NCBI GenBank assembly: GCA_013397795.1
Contig: VZTJ01004744.1
Span: 993,649 to 1,057,648, forward strand
Direction: 5' to 3'
DNA: 64,000 nt
DNA from: Orthonyx spaldingii
Taxonomy: Eukaryota > Chordata > Aves > Passeriformes > Orthonychidae
Below the pieces are notes generated by a model. The model did no database searches. It had not been told where the DNA came from and saw only the letters and a program-made list of their open reading frames with translations. Positions 23,515 through 33,857 of the stretch are shown here, piece after piece (the stretch's first letter is position 1; every line of letters begins with the position of its first letter). The translations under genes and the position numbers were made by a program.

Positions 23515-23999
23515 ACACAGAAAAGCAATTAGATCTTACAGCTCAGACTGTGATTAATCATCCTACAAGCAGCATATGGACACGGAGAAAAGGAATAGTT
23601 CCTGAAACACGTGGGATGTGTTCAACTAGTGAACAAACTGGGATAATCTGGGAACACATCTGTTGGCTTCTGCAGGCTCCTCAGGAGGCAGGGCTGCCGT
23701 GTGCATTCTTGGCCCTAAAACCTGGCCTTGCCCATAAACCACAGGTTTGTGGATAGAGAAATGCTCTAATCTTGGTGCTTCGTGGAGAACATGGAGCATG
23801 GAGATCCATCCCTCTGCTCCTCAGCAGTGGAAAAGGGAATAACAGCAATTCTTTCCCATTGCTGCCTCTCCCTGCTTTGCCTCCCCAAGCTGCTGACCTT
23901 TCCTTGGAGAAGTCTTTCTCTGATGCACGTGGTTTGTTCACCATCCAGGCTACTGACTTTTTTCTTTTCCTATCCAATACCTAAGTGCTGCCGTAGTAA
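23515..23999. other. Non-coding DNA, no gene seen
   Basis: Unique sequence following the CR1 scrap; nothing specific recognised. Confidence 0.5.
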
Positions 24000-24075
24000 A
24001 CGGTCATTATGAAGCTATAAATAGTTCACAGCACTCCAATTAGGAAGCTGCACTTAATTGCATGGGGAAAAAAAG
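24000..24075. promoter_or_regulatory. Short AT-rich homeodomain-word island
   Basis: GTCATTATGAAGC, CTATAAATAG, CCAATTAGG and CTTAATTGCATGG occur within 70 bases. The TATAAATA word is TATA-like but no promoter context is seen. Confidence 0.25.
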
Positions 24076-26233
24076 ACAGAGGAAAAAATTAGATGCTGCT
24101 GCAGTCCTTGATGAGGAGACCCTTGAACTCAGCAGAAGGCATTCTCAGGTCACTCCAGGGGCTGGAGAGAGTAGGATCAGTTGGGGGGTTTTATGGTTTT
24201 ATTCCTGCTGGGTCAAGGGTGTGAGTAGAGGAGGAGGGACCTCTTAGAAGACAGAAACAGGTGGTGATGTTGGGAGAGTGGGAGACAGAGCGAGTGCTTT
24301 TGGAGCTCTGACAGCTGAGCCTGGCGTCAGAGGTGCCTTTTGGGCTGCGGATGAGCAGCTTCACCCCTTTTTCCTTGCTGCTGGCATCACTCTGACTGAA
24401 TGAAGCACGGCCCACAGCTTACTGTTCCCTCCAGCTATTTCACACTTGGGTCATCCAAGTGCTCTGCAGCTTCCAGGGGATCCGGGGAGGAACCAAGGGG
24501 TGAACTTGGAGGAGGAAGTGATGGCAGAGCAGCCCCGCTTTGCCCCCAGAGCTTTGGTGAAGTCATTGATGCTGCTGGGATCTGCTAAAGGATGCAGGAA
24601 TCCGTGCGGGATCACAGCCCGGAGTGGATCAGCAGCCGAGGGAGCTTCACCTGCCAACTTCTGCGAGAGTGTCCCAGAAAGCAGAGTACGAAAATTGCGT
24701 TGGGAAGAGTTCTTGAGAGCGTCCTTTTCACATTGCTCAGCCACGGTGGCCTTCCTTTCCAATGCCTTTGGAGCAATTTGCATGGCATTACCCACAATGC
24801 CTGCAGCTGTAATGCTGTTACAGCTTGGCAGCCTCTCTAACCTAATGATGACAAACACTGCAGTATTCCTTATCTGCTCTTGGCCAAAAAACCCCAACAA
24901 TTATTTGGGGGAAGAAAAAAAAAAAAAGTGATTTGTCTGCTCTTTTTTCCCCCCCTCTTCTTTCTATGCTTTTTTTCTTGCCTTGGAAAGGCTCTGGGTA
25001 AAGGAACTGGGAGAATGGGAAGTTTAGGAAAGGGCTGGCCTTAATGCAAACTACCTGGTGGAGACCACACTGCTAAAGCACAGTCCATGTCCTACACCTC
25101 CCCCAGGCCTCCTCCTGCCTCCTACTTCTTCCTGCCCTGATTCATTTACTGCAAAGTAATATTTCTTTTCATCTCCTTTCATCTCAGCTTTGGGGCAGGG
25201 TCCTGTGTTTGGGAGTGATGCTTCTGGGTGATTGTTTAAGTGACATCCTCTTCTAAGTTTACGTTGCTCTCTGGACTTCCATGCTTATCTTTTGATAGAA
25301 AATACATATCTGAGTGATAAAATGGGACATTCTGTGCCTTCAACATAATTTATGCTTTTCTGGCAATGCTAAGATGGTGTTTGAACCTAAGATGCCAGCT
25401 GTATATTCCCTGGAAAAATGCCTGTAAAAGGGAATTGCAGACCTGAGTTTTGCCATGTTGTGTTTGGTGGGTGCCTGCCTCCAGCAGACCCGCAGGATTT
25501 GGTCCTGGGGAGGGCCAAAAGGACACCCTCTGGAAAGCCAGGGAGACAGCGCTTTGGCAGGGTGGCAACGTGGCATTTTGTCATTGTTCCCTGGCACAAA
25601 CCCAGCTTTTCATTCTCTTGTTAAAACAAACAGAGCTGGGACAAGCAGCTCTGTTTGCCCACGGAGCAGAATTGGCTCCCGGCACGCGGCCGCTGCTGCT
25701 CCAGCCCAGGTGATGGGTGACCCCGGGTGACAGGGATGTCCCACAGGTGTCCCAGGGGGTGACAGAGCTCAGTGAAGGGCCTCATGATGAGGCTGCCACG
25801 TGGCTTTTTCCAGCCTGGAGAAGCTTTCTCCCAGGGAAGCAGGGGTTGGCACGGGCAGCGTGCCGAGCTGGCCCGGCGGCTGCGTCTCTCCAGACAGAAC
25901 ATGGGAAGAATAAAGCTCGTAAAACACCTGTAATAGCTCCGGGTTTGGCTCCTGCAGAAAGCCCTGCTGCTTTCCCCTCTTCACTCACTTCCTTGTCAAA
26001 CATCCCATGGGCTCCTGAGGGACAGCAGGGAACACACGCCTGCAATGGGCTTTGCCCAGCCAAGCATCCACACCTCAGTCCTTTATTTTGGGCTCTGGGA
26101 GTCGAGGCAGAGCAAGAGTTTAGGAACCATCCCAAAAAGAAAGTCACAGCAGCACGTTGGGAGCTCACAGAGGTGTAGGAGAGGCATCCAGGTTCCCTTG
26201 TGAAGCTGCCCCTCCCTCCTCCTCCCACTCTCT
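24076..26233. other. Non-coding DNA, no gene seen
   Basis: Contains a homopolymer-rich patch at about 24908-24965, GC-rich CpG-bearing sequence with a GCGGCCGC octamer at 25686-25693, and overlapping frames on both strands (24446-24931 against 24451-24900) typical of chance. No exon or transposon recognised. Confidence 0.5.
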
Positions 26234-26264
26234 GGCTTATTAATTAACCTCTGTTAATTAAGCC
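26234..26264. promoter_or_regulatory. Inverted repeat of TAATTAA homeodomain sites
   Basis: The left arm GGCTTATTAATTAAC (26234-26248) and right arm GTTAATTAAGCC (26253-26264) are reverse complements apart from a 3-base insertion in the left arm, separated by CTCT. Each arm contains TTAATTAA or TAATTAA, so the element presents two inverted homeodomain sites. It sits in an AT-rich patch that continues to about 26340. Confidence 0.4.
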
Positions 26265-26759
26265 TCAGCTCTCATTGCTAGAAGGTATCGGTGTGTTCGG
26301 GAGCTTAGCAGGATTAAATATTATTAGATGTTCTTGGATAATAGGAATGCCTCTGTGCTCAGAGCTTGATTTTTGGTGGCTGGCCTGTAAACTGGAGCTG
26401 CAAAACTGAGAGAGAAATAAAGTTTTTATTTGTGTAGTCGTGCCCAAAGCAGTGAGTTTGGAGAGGAAAAAAAAAAAAAAAAGCTCCTTTCAGTAGCAGA
26501 ACTCTCCTTAACCTCACCGTGAGCAGTCTCTGGAAAACAGGGTGACACGGGAGATGTTACAAACCAAAGGCAGGTGCTTTGTTTGGCTGAGATCAGCTGA
26601 AGTTTGCCTGCTCTGTGACCCCTTTCCCATGTGAGCCTTGTGGTGCCGCCCCACGCCCTGCGAGAGCATCCGGCCCCGAGCGTGAGCGGCGTGTTTTCAT
26701 CCCTCTGCCTCTTTGTGTGAGGATCCTACAGCAATCCTATAGAGCAGCCAGGGAGCGTG
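26265..26759. other. Non-coding DNA, no gene seen
   Basis: AT-rich to about 26340, an A-run at about 26467-26483, then GC-richer sequence with a few CpGs at 26640-26695. Confidence 0.5.
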
Positions 26760-26890
26760 CCGGCTTATAAAGTGAGCAAACATAATATTTACATCAGTAA
26801 CACTGCCCGTGTTTGACCAGAAGCTAAACAATTTAAAGGGAAGATTGATTTGTTACGTTAAAGGGCAAACCGGGTCAGGGTTATGAAAAG
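26760..26890. promoter_or_regulatory. FOX/SOX-like motif island (candidate enhancer)
   Basis: GCAAACA (26776-26782) and TATTTAC (26787-26793, minus-strand GTAAATA) match forkhead-type words. AAACAATTTAAAGGG and a second GTTAAAGGG follow, with a GATTGATTTGTTACG stretch between. This resembles a composite enhancer core; inference only. Confidence 0.32.
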
Positions 26891-27099
26891 AAGCTTTAAA
26901 TACCATTCACAAAAGCAACATCCCAAATCCCTGCACTGCTCTTTCAGAGCTGGAAATGTCACAAAGAGATAATTCAGGCGGTGGAGGAGCTGCCACATGA
27001 AAGCGGCTGGGATGATGTCCACTTCACCCAGCTCAATACAGCTGGATTGGGAGCTGGGATTGGAATATTCAGGCTGTTTCCAGGTTGTTGGTTGATTTA
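26891..27099. other. Non-coding DNA
   Basis: Unique linking sequence between two motif islands; nothing specific recognised. Confidence 0.45.
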
Positions 27100-27375
27100 T
27101 TATTTATTTTAACTCAGGGGCAGAAAGCTGAGAATTTCCCATAAAATAAGAAGTCGGATTCAGAGAGGCAGCTTGTTTAGATAACAATGCAGCAACCTAA
27201 AATTGTTACAAAGAGCTTATAAAAGTAAACAAAGCGAGCGTGAGAGAAATTCAAATGGTTCCCTTCCCCCGCTCCAGTCAAACTTTTAATTGCCGGGAAT
27301 TCAAAGCAGCTGCGTTTTCTGCTGGAAAAGTGCTCCATTGCATTTTTATAGCAGTTCCTTTTAACTGCAGGAACC
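27100..27375. promoter_or_regulatory. SOX-pair motif island (candidate enhancer)
   Basis: A 7-bp inverted pair TAACAAT (27182-27188) and ATTGTTA (27202-27208) forms two opposed SOX-type sites 13 bases apart. A TATAAAAG word lies at 27218-27225, followed by TTTTAATTGCC and TTAACTGCAGG. The sequence is complex, free of simple repeats and clearly AT-richer than its surroundings. Confidence 0.35.
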
Positions 27376-28414
27376 TCGGGAGCGGGATGGGGCCCTGCTC
27401 CGTGGGTCAGAGGGGCTGTGTGTGGGGCAGGGAGTTTCGGGGAGGTGTGTGGGGGAAGCCAAAAAGGCTCTGGCTGCCTATTAGGCAGCTCATAATATTT
27501 CATGGCAGAAAAAATGAGGGTTATTTGGCCCTGAGTCATGCGATGAATGGCCTTCAGCATGTTTCACCCATTTTCCCATGAGCAGGCTGTGACTTTTTCC
27601 TCCCCAAATGAACCATGACAAGCCCCTATCCAAACAGTAATAATAGTAGTAATAACAGTAATTATCCCAGCAGCAATATTAATCATAAAACCCTCTTTTT
27701 TTTCTTTTTAATTCGCTGCTCTCAAGAGCACTGAGCCACAGATTGCTGCTGCCTGGGCTGCTGTGCAGGGATCCTGCTGCTCCAGGGCCTTGCTGGCCAA
27801 GAGCTTGATGGCCCAGAGCTTGTCTGGGGTGCACTGAGACCTCTGGGGCAGAATTTGGGCATTCCAGGCTGGTGGAGCTCCATATGCTCAGTCCCTTTTG
27901 CTGTCAGGGATGCCCAGTGGGTCCAGCTCTGCCACATGGGTGCCCTCTCCCGCTCACCAAATCCCAGCAGCCTTGCCAAGAGGGAATTAGATCATCCTCT
28001 GATACCACTAAAGTCATGCCCAGCCCCAGGTGCTGCTCTGGGGCGTTCCCAAAGCTCTCAGGGTGCAGGGACATGGGGAGACACTCATGGAAGGGATGAC
28101 GAAGCTCGTCCAACGGGAAAGGGCAACTGGGAGAGCAGCATCCTGCATTGATACTCTGCTGCTGGGGAGCTTTTTCCCTCTATTCTCTTTTCCCCCGTGC
28201 TCTCCCAAAAGCAGCCTCTCGGGAATCAGTGTCTTTAGAGGCCTGCTGGTGTTTCTCCAGGCCGGCAGAGTTGGGAAGCTGTGTCAGGGCTGCTGCAGGA
28301 GGTGATGCTGATCCATGGCTGGCACATGGAGGGGTTCCTAACCAAGCCAAGGAAATGCAGCCCCCGTCCCAATGCTATTCTGGGTGCTCAACACCGCAGC
28401 AATTCATCACTTTG
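27376..28414. other. Non-coding DNA, no gene seen
   Basis: GC-rich near 27370-27450, then an AT-rich stretch with ATAATATTTCATGG near 27492 and a degenerate TAA/TAG trinucleotide patch at about 27638-27665. The remainder is GC-moderate with chance frames on both strands. Confidence 0.5.
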
Positions 28415-28575
28415 TAAATATCTTCTGGTTTATTACATAAGCAATAAGCACTTTGTCGGAAATTGCATAACTTATAATCCAATTAAACAATAATTACATT
28501 GTAATGGCTTTGTAACTATGGCATTAATTAACTTTTATTGCCCTGTAAATTAAGCATGGTATTGATACGGAATGG
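28415..28575. promoter_or_regulatory. Dense AT-rich motif island (strong enhancer candidate)
   Basis: About 160 bases of complex AT-rich sequence with a sharp boundary on both sides. Contains ATTGCATAA (28462-28470, C/EBP/POU-like), CCAATTAAAC, the odd palindrome ATTACATTGTAAT (28493-28505) and TTAATTAA (28524-28531). It is among the clearest islands in the window by texture. Conservation must be tested. Confidence 0.38.
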
Positions 28576-31500
28576 GGAGCAGACAGCTGGCTCTGGTGGC
28601 AGCAGGAGAGGGATGGGGAGCCCCAAAAGCTGTTGGGGGGATCATCAAGGTCTGTGGTCACATAGCTGGCCTTAGCAAGAGGGAGTTGTGAGCATCCTGC
28701 TCCTGCTGGGGAGGCCTCTTTTGCCATGGAAGAGAAGGGTCCTGGTGGCCAGGGGTTCCTGGGGAGCAGATTTGTGGCGTTGACAGGGAGCTGGCGACTC
28801 GTGGAGGAGTGGGAAGCTGGTTCCATGTGAGGAGAGCTTCTGCACACCCACACGTTGATGTTCATCCACACCAAGCACCCAACTCACCCACGGCTTGCAG
28901 GTGCTCAGGAGGTGGGACCTGCGGCCGAGGTCCTGCGAGGTATCTGATGCCTATCACCCCTTCTCAGGGGAGGAGCTGCAGCTCCCCGCTGGGAAATCCT
29001 CCTCCTGGAGAGGGTTCCTTAGCTGAGGATGGCACTTCAGAGCGCCTGCTGTGGATGGCAAGGCCGTGGGGTGTGCTCCTTCCCCAGTCAGCAGGGAAAG
29101 AGGAGCCCTGGGAAAGGCCGGGCTTGCAGCTGCTTTGTGCACGCAGCTTCCCCTCCCCTCTTTCAGCAGAGATGTTTGTGCTGAACACTTGCAGCCACTC
29201 CGTGCTCCCCTGGCTCAGCACGGGTGCTGTGGGTCACGGAATGTGGGCTGGGGTCACCACGGGCACCCCTCTGCCTGCCACCCCCACCCAGCCAGCCCTT
29301 ACACCCCGTTTTAGCTGGGCTGGAGGCACAGACCGTGACTCCCGGGTGAGCTCCTCCTGCCTGGCACCAAGGGCTGCGAGGAGCAGGGTTTTGCTTTGGG
29401 AACGGCTTCCTGGGAAGGATGGGCAACCAGAATCCTGTCTGGGCCATCTACCACAGGCTTTCAGGTGGAGCAGGGAGGCAAATCCTGCCTCTGCTCCTCA
29501 CCCCTGCTTATGGCCGGGGATTTGGTGACTGATGTGAGTGAGGGCGTTAGCACATCCTGGGATAGACTGAGCTGATTTTTGTGGGATGAGTGGCTTTTCC
29601 TAAGTTCAAGCAGGGAACCAGCAAGTTGAATCCTGGTGACGTTGGTGGCCAAATTGAGACGCCAAACTCTGAGGAAATAAAGCTGCTTCATTTTTGGGGG
29701 GGATTCTGTGCATCTGCACTGATGCTCCTTGATACCTCAGAGGTGTCAAGGGAAACATTTGCAGCCTAAACCTTCCAGATTTTGGAAACTAAATCTCCGA
29801 GTCTCGCAGGGTTTGTGTCTCCTGCTCCTGAGCACACAGCAGACAAGTCTGATGAAAGGTTGGAATTTATTGCTGAGGGTTTAGAAATATGTTCCTTACA
29901 GCAGGCATGCTTGGAAACTCGAAAATCTGCCTGGCTGCTCACAGAACCGGTGGAGTAATGCAGATAGGGAAATGTAACAAAAATAATTATCCTTTTGATC
30001 TGGCCTAATCTCTAAATCTCCTCCCCACCTTCTGAACCTTGTTGAACAACCTCTCTGCTCCCTCCTGGGTTTCTGCCTCGCCGGTATCCTCCCGCTTCGC
30101 CACGTGTCTGCTTGAACTCTGCAATCACCCGGGACGCACAAGGAGCCAGGATTCGGCCATGCCGTGTCCTAGATTTTTCGTGCTGCTTTTTAAAAATTTC
30201 TACAGGTTTATTCATGTCATAAAAATCACAGTTTACATGTGCAAAAGAACCATCTTATTAACAGAAAACAACTCGCTGGGACTCAGCTCCCCTCCAGGCA
30301 GAGCCACGGCTGCTGCCGGTGGGCTTCTGATCGGGATAAAACAATTATGGAGACCTGCCACCTTGTGGGAGCTGGGGGATGTGGCAGGACCCCCCTCCAG
30401 CCCCTCACCTTCTCAGCAGCCTGGCTTTAGGGGCATCCTCAGGCTGGATTTTGGGATGTGCGCCTCTATGGAGGCAAAGCACGAGCTGGGGGGTGGGGAT
30501 GGGCAGTGCTGCGTTTGCCCTTGATTTGCACTGGGTCCCTCTGGGTGCTTCTGTGCCCAAAAAGGGGCAGAATGGTTTCAGCCACCAAAAGAATGGTTAA
30601 AACCCACCCTCCCTTAGAAAAACAAAGGGCGAGGAGAAAGGAGTAAGTGAAGAGAGACGGTAGGAGGTGAGCTGTGGGGATGGGTGACGGGAGTGCCATC
30701 CATCACGTTCACTTTCTCCCGCTGGGAATTTCCGCTCTCCCTCTCCAGCCGCCGTTCCAGCTCTGTGGCTGCCTCGTGTGTGCCTCCCCAGTGCCCATCC
30801 CCTCGTCCTGGGTCACTGCGCCATCTCCTCTTGCTCCGCCCTGCTCCGTAGGGCTGCCATGGGGAAGGGAAGAGCATTTGTAGGAGTCAAAACTGGTGTT
30901 TGTGGTAGCTTGGTTTTTCTCCTGGAGAGTTCCTGATCCTGGAAGAGAGGTGGATGTAGTGAGGCGTGGAAAGTACTGCCCAGTAGTGCTCCGAGGCTTC
31001 CCTACTTGTGCTCCCCTCTCCTTTATTGAATTTCCATTTTGTTTTTAATTGGGGAAGTTAGTTTTTCGCTCACCTGGAGGTCCATCCTTCCGTGCCCAGC
31101 CAGCTGGTGCTCTCACAGCATCCCACTTCCCTGCAGTGAGGGGATAGGATGTTGTTACAGGCACCTCTGACTTCAGGTGGGCACCAGGCAGCAGGAGGAT
31201 CATTCTCCTCTGGCAGAATGATCCGGTGTGAGCAGCTCCAGTGACTGAGTGGGGGGAAAAGAGAGAAGAACGGAGATGCAGGGAAAAAATAGAATGGATG
31301 AAGTGATTTCCATAAATAGCTCTGAGCTGTTAAATTAAATACTTTTCATGGCTGGTCGTGAAACATCCACGGGGTTTGTTTAATGCCTGAGTTTTTCCAT
31401 CTGTCCAGCTCTGTTGTTTTGGTCCCCCCACCTCATCCTGGTGGCTGAAGGCTGTGCCTGTGGCAGTCTGGGCAGAGGGGAAGGTGTCTATTGTCCAGCA

Positions 31501-31782
31501 GAACTGTGCCTGCAGATCTGCCTTCCTGCCTGGCTCCAGGGGCAGGAGGAAAGGGAGAGGGGCAAGGGAAGACCTCGGGAAATCAAAGGGATGCTTCCTC
31601 CTGGGTAGGTCCTGGGGTACCACAGCCCTTGGATGGGCACAGGGGGGTGGCAGCCCCTCACCTCACACAGGGACCCCTTGGCTCGGTGCCACCCCAGGGC
31701 TGTGACTTGGGCAGTGTGGGCCTTACTGAGAGGAATAAAATAAAGCCCCATCCCGAGTAGGAGGAGGGGTAAGAGAAGAAAT
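28576..31782. other. Non-coding DNA, no gene seen
   Basis: GC-richer unique DNA. A plus-strand frame of 239 codons (28809-29528) is one of the two longest in the window but has no domain, is P/S/G/C-rich and overlaps minus-strand frames. No transposon recognised. An AT-richer patch occurs at about 29970-30000. Confidence 0.5.
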
Positions 31783-31813
31783 CTTCAAGGAAATTTCCTT
31801 TCCTTCAAGGAAA
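31783..31813. promoter_or_regulatory. Two TTCAAGGAA words flanking a palindrome
   Basis: CTTCAAGGAAA occurs at 31783-31793 and again at 31803-31813, exactly 20 bases apart. Each contains TTCAAGGAA, matching the STAT consensus TTCNNNGAA. Between and overlapping them is the 14-bp perfect palindrome AAGGAAATTTCCTT (31787-31800), whose centre GGAAATTTCC is kappaB-like. Binding is inferred from sequence only. Confidence 0.35.
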
Positions 31814-32267
31814 GATGTTATTTCCCAAATGGCTGCAGGAGGAAAACCCCAGAGGGGGCCGGGCAGGACCAGCCATGGTCAGTGGGTGCTCTGGGTGTCC
31901 CTGTGTAGGTGGTGTCCATCTGGAAGGACCCAGGGAATGTGGTTATCACCATTTATTGAAACTTTTGTAAACTGGCAAGGCAGAACTTGAACCTCATCCC
32001 AGTGAAAACTCAAGTCACGTAAATCTGCTGGTGAACTGGGAATTCATTGGGCATTGAATCCCTGAAGTTTTTTGAGGTTTTTTTGGATTAGATAACTGAC
32101 ACCTCCCAGCTTCCCTGAGGCTGAGCAGGTACTTCCAGCAAACCCAAGCATCCCAATCCCTCCTGTGCCATCCAAAACCTTCCAGGGTGCCCTGGGTCAC
32201 ACCAAAACATTTTCCTGGGCTGTGGCACATGTGCCTGTGCTTCTGAAGGGAGGGGGAGGCAGGAGGA
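31814..32267. other. Non-coding DNA, no gene seen
   Basis: Unique sequence; nothing specific recognised. Confidence 0.5.
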
Positions 32268-32660
32268 AGGAAGAATAATTAATCACCAAAGATACTTTGC
32301 TCGTTTACTTTAACAACTGGAGTTTAGCTTGAATTATTTATGCTGAAGCTTCATAATGCACTAGGAAATGCACTGCAACATATGTCATCCAAAGAATGAA
32401 GCCTGGGAAATGTGAAACCACGCTCCAGCCCTATTAAACCTGAGTTTAAGTGGGAAGTGGAGGACCTTTTTTTTTTTTTTTCTTCCCAGCAAATTAATAA
32501 TGTGTGCTGATTAGCACAAAAGAGATTAGCAAGGTTCCTCTCCATGCGCTTTGTTTCGTCAACAGAAAGTTAATTAACAGCCCTCTGCCTTCTGATACCC
32601 AGTTATAAGACAACACTCTGGACCTCAGTCTTAGATTATGAGGTTTTTTTGTTTTCTTCA
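32268..32660. promoter_or_regulatory. Pair of AT-rich motif islands around a T-run
   Basis: The first block (32268-32400) has AATAATTAATCACC, TTTAACAAC and CATATG words. A T-run at about 32467-32480 follows. The second block (about 32485-32660) has AAATTAATAATG, TGATTAGCAC, GATTAGC and GTTAATTAAC words. Candidate regulatory DNA by texture only. Confidence 0.3.
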
Positions 32661-33735
32661 ATTTTAGCTATGAGCTGGCCAAGAGGTGTTTTCAAAGTTT
32701 GGATTTGCTCACACTTTCCATATCTCAGAGTGATGCTGCATGGGGCAGAGCATTGGGGCTCTCTCTTCCAGCATGAAATTGACCTATTTTACCCCCCACC
32801 AAAAGCACCAAAAAGTTATTAAAATCCTATGTGGAAAATTTGGGATAAGCAGGAGCGATAAAGACCAAAAATACAGCATGGCATGTGAGACTCTAAGAGA
32901 GTCTCTTTAGAGAGAGGCTCTAAAGCATTGTTAATAACAGGATAAAACTTCGTAAAATAAGAATATCACCCTGTTACGGCCCCATGGACCCAAAGAGATA
33001 CAATTACAGAGACTCCAGCCCTCAGGTGGAAATCCTGCAGGGAAGTAACAGTTTGCTGAGCTCAGGGTGAGGAAATGTCCAGTCCTGTGGTACTGTGGTG
33101 CTAGACCCAAGTTAAAAACTGAACGAAGGCTGAATGTCTTGGAAGCTTTGGCTCCCTGGAATATGTTCTGCCCCCCAAAGCAGACACACCGTTGGAGTGC
33201 ATTTAAAAAATGACATTATACCATGGGCCTTTGCTCATACCTGCAGCTAAGGCCTCTCTTTCTCAAATCCCCGAGTGGTTTGTTTTCCCACATTTGCCTT
33301 TACTTTCCCATAATTAGTGCTCTCTCTCCATTAAAGCCCTGGCAGAGCTGCAGGCCCCATCCACATCAAACCTGGTCCTGTCCCCCTCCCCAGGGGGGTT
33401 GTCTGGACCATCAGGTTTTCCACCCGGGCATCAGCAAACCTGCCCAAGGTGCCCTCACGCCGAGTCCTGGTGCCACCCAAATTCCTTTTCTGCTTCTTCC
33501 CTAAAGCAGATGAGCCAAAGTCCTTCTCCCAGCTCCCCCTCCCGGGTTTCAGCCCTCCCTTTCCAGCCCAGCATCCCAACCACCATCCATGGAGAAACCA
33601 CAAAGAAGAGAGGCTTTTGCCCAAAGACGCTGCCCGAATTAAGGACGAGCCGGGAGCTCCCGGCCTTTGATCTGGGAAATAACTCATCTGGCTGACAGCA
33701 GCTTCGCCCTCCCCTCGCCTGCCCCCACCCTGCTT
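32661..33735. other. Non-coding DNA, no gene seen
   Basis: Contains the hairpin cluster at 32891-32924. Later sequence is C-rich with frames on both strands (33331-33750 minus, 33399-33695 plus) that overlap and show no domain. Confidence 0.5.
32891..32924. repeat. Overlapping CTCTAAA/TTTAGAG inverted repeats
   Basis: CTCTAAGAGA (32891-32900) can pair with TCTCTTTAGAG (32902-32912) with one bulge. The same TTTAGAG (32906-32912) can instead pair with CTCTAAA (32918-32924). The central arm is shared, so the two stems are mutually exclusive. Confidence 0.6.
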
Positions 33736-33795
33736 AATTAAAGGGAACAAAGAAAAAGTTGCTAATTAAAAGGAACGAGGGAAGGAGGGGGGAGA
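33736..33795. repeat. Imperfect tandem duplication with TTAATTAAA
   Basis: A GCTTAATTAAAGGGAACAAAG unit recurs about 29 bases later as GCTAATTAAAAGGAACGAGG with a deletion and substitutions. It directly precedes the E-box/GC-box array. Confidence 0.5.
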
Positions 33796-33796
33796 G

Positions 33797-33857
33797 CACG
33801 TGGCAGGGAGGGAAGGGGCGGCAGGGAGGGAAGGGGCGGCAGAGCAGCGTGGGGCGG
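33797..33857 (+). promoter_or_regulatory. E-box plus three GC boxes in an 18-bp tandem repeat
   Basis: CACGTG (33797-33802) is followed by GGGGCGG at 33815, 33833 and 33851, spaced exactly 18 bases. They belong to three 18-base units (33802-33819, 33820-33837, 33838-33855), the first two identical and the third diverged outside the GC box. SP/KLF sites with a USF-type E-box are typical of TATA-less promoters. No exon or CpG island of usual size follows, so this may be a cryptic promoter, an enhancer or just a minisatellite. Confidence 0.35.

Noticed and set aside
25806..25835. CCAGCCTGGAGAAG as a CR1 interior piece
   Set aside because: Match stops after 14 bases and flanks do not continue as CR1.
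28809..29528. 239-codon frame as a real gene
   Set aside because: P/S/G/C-rich chance-like product, competing antisense frames, no homology recognised.
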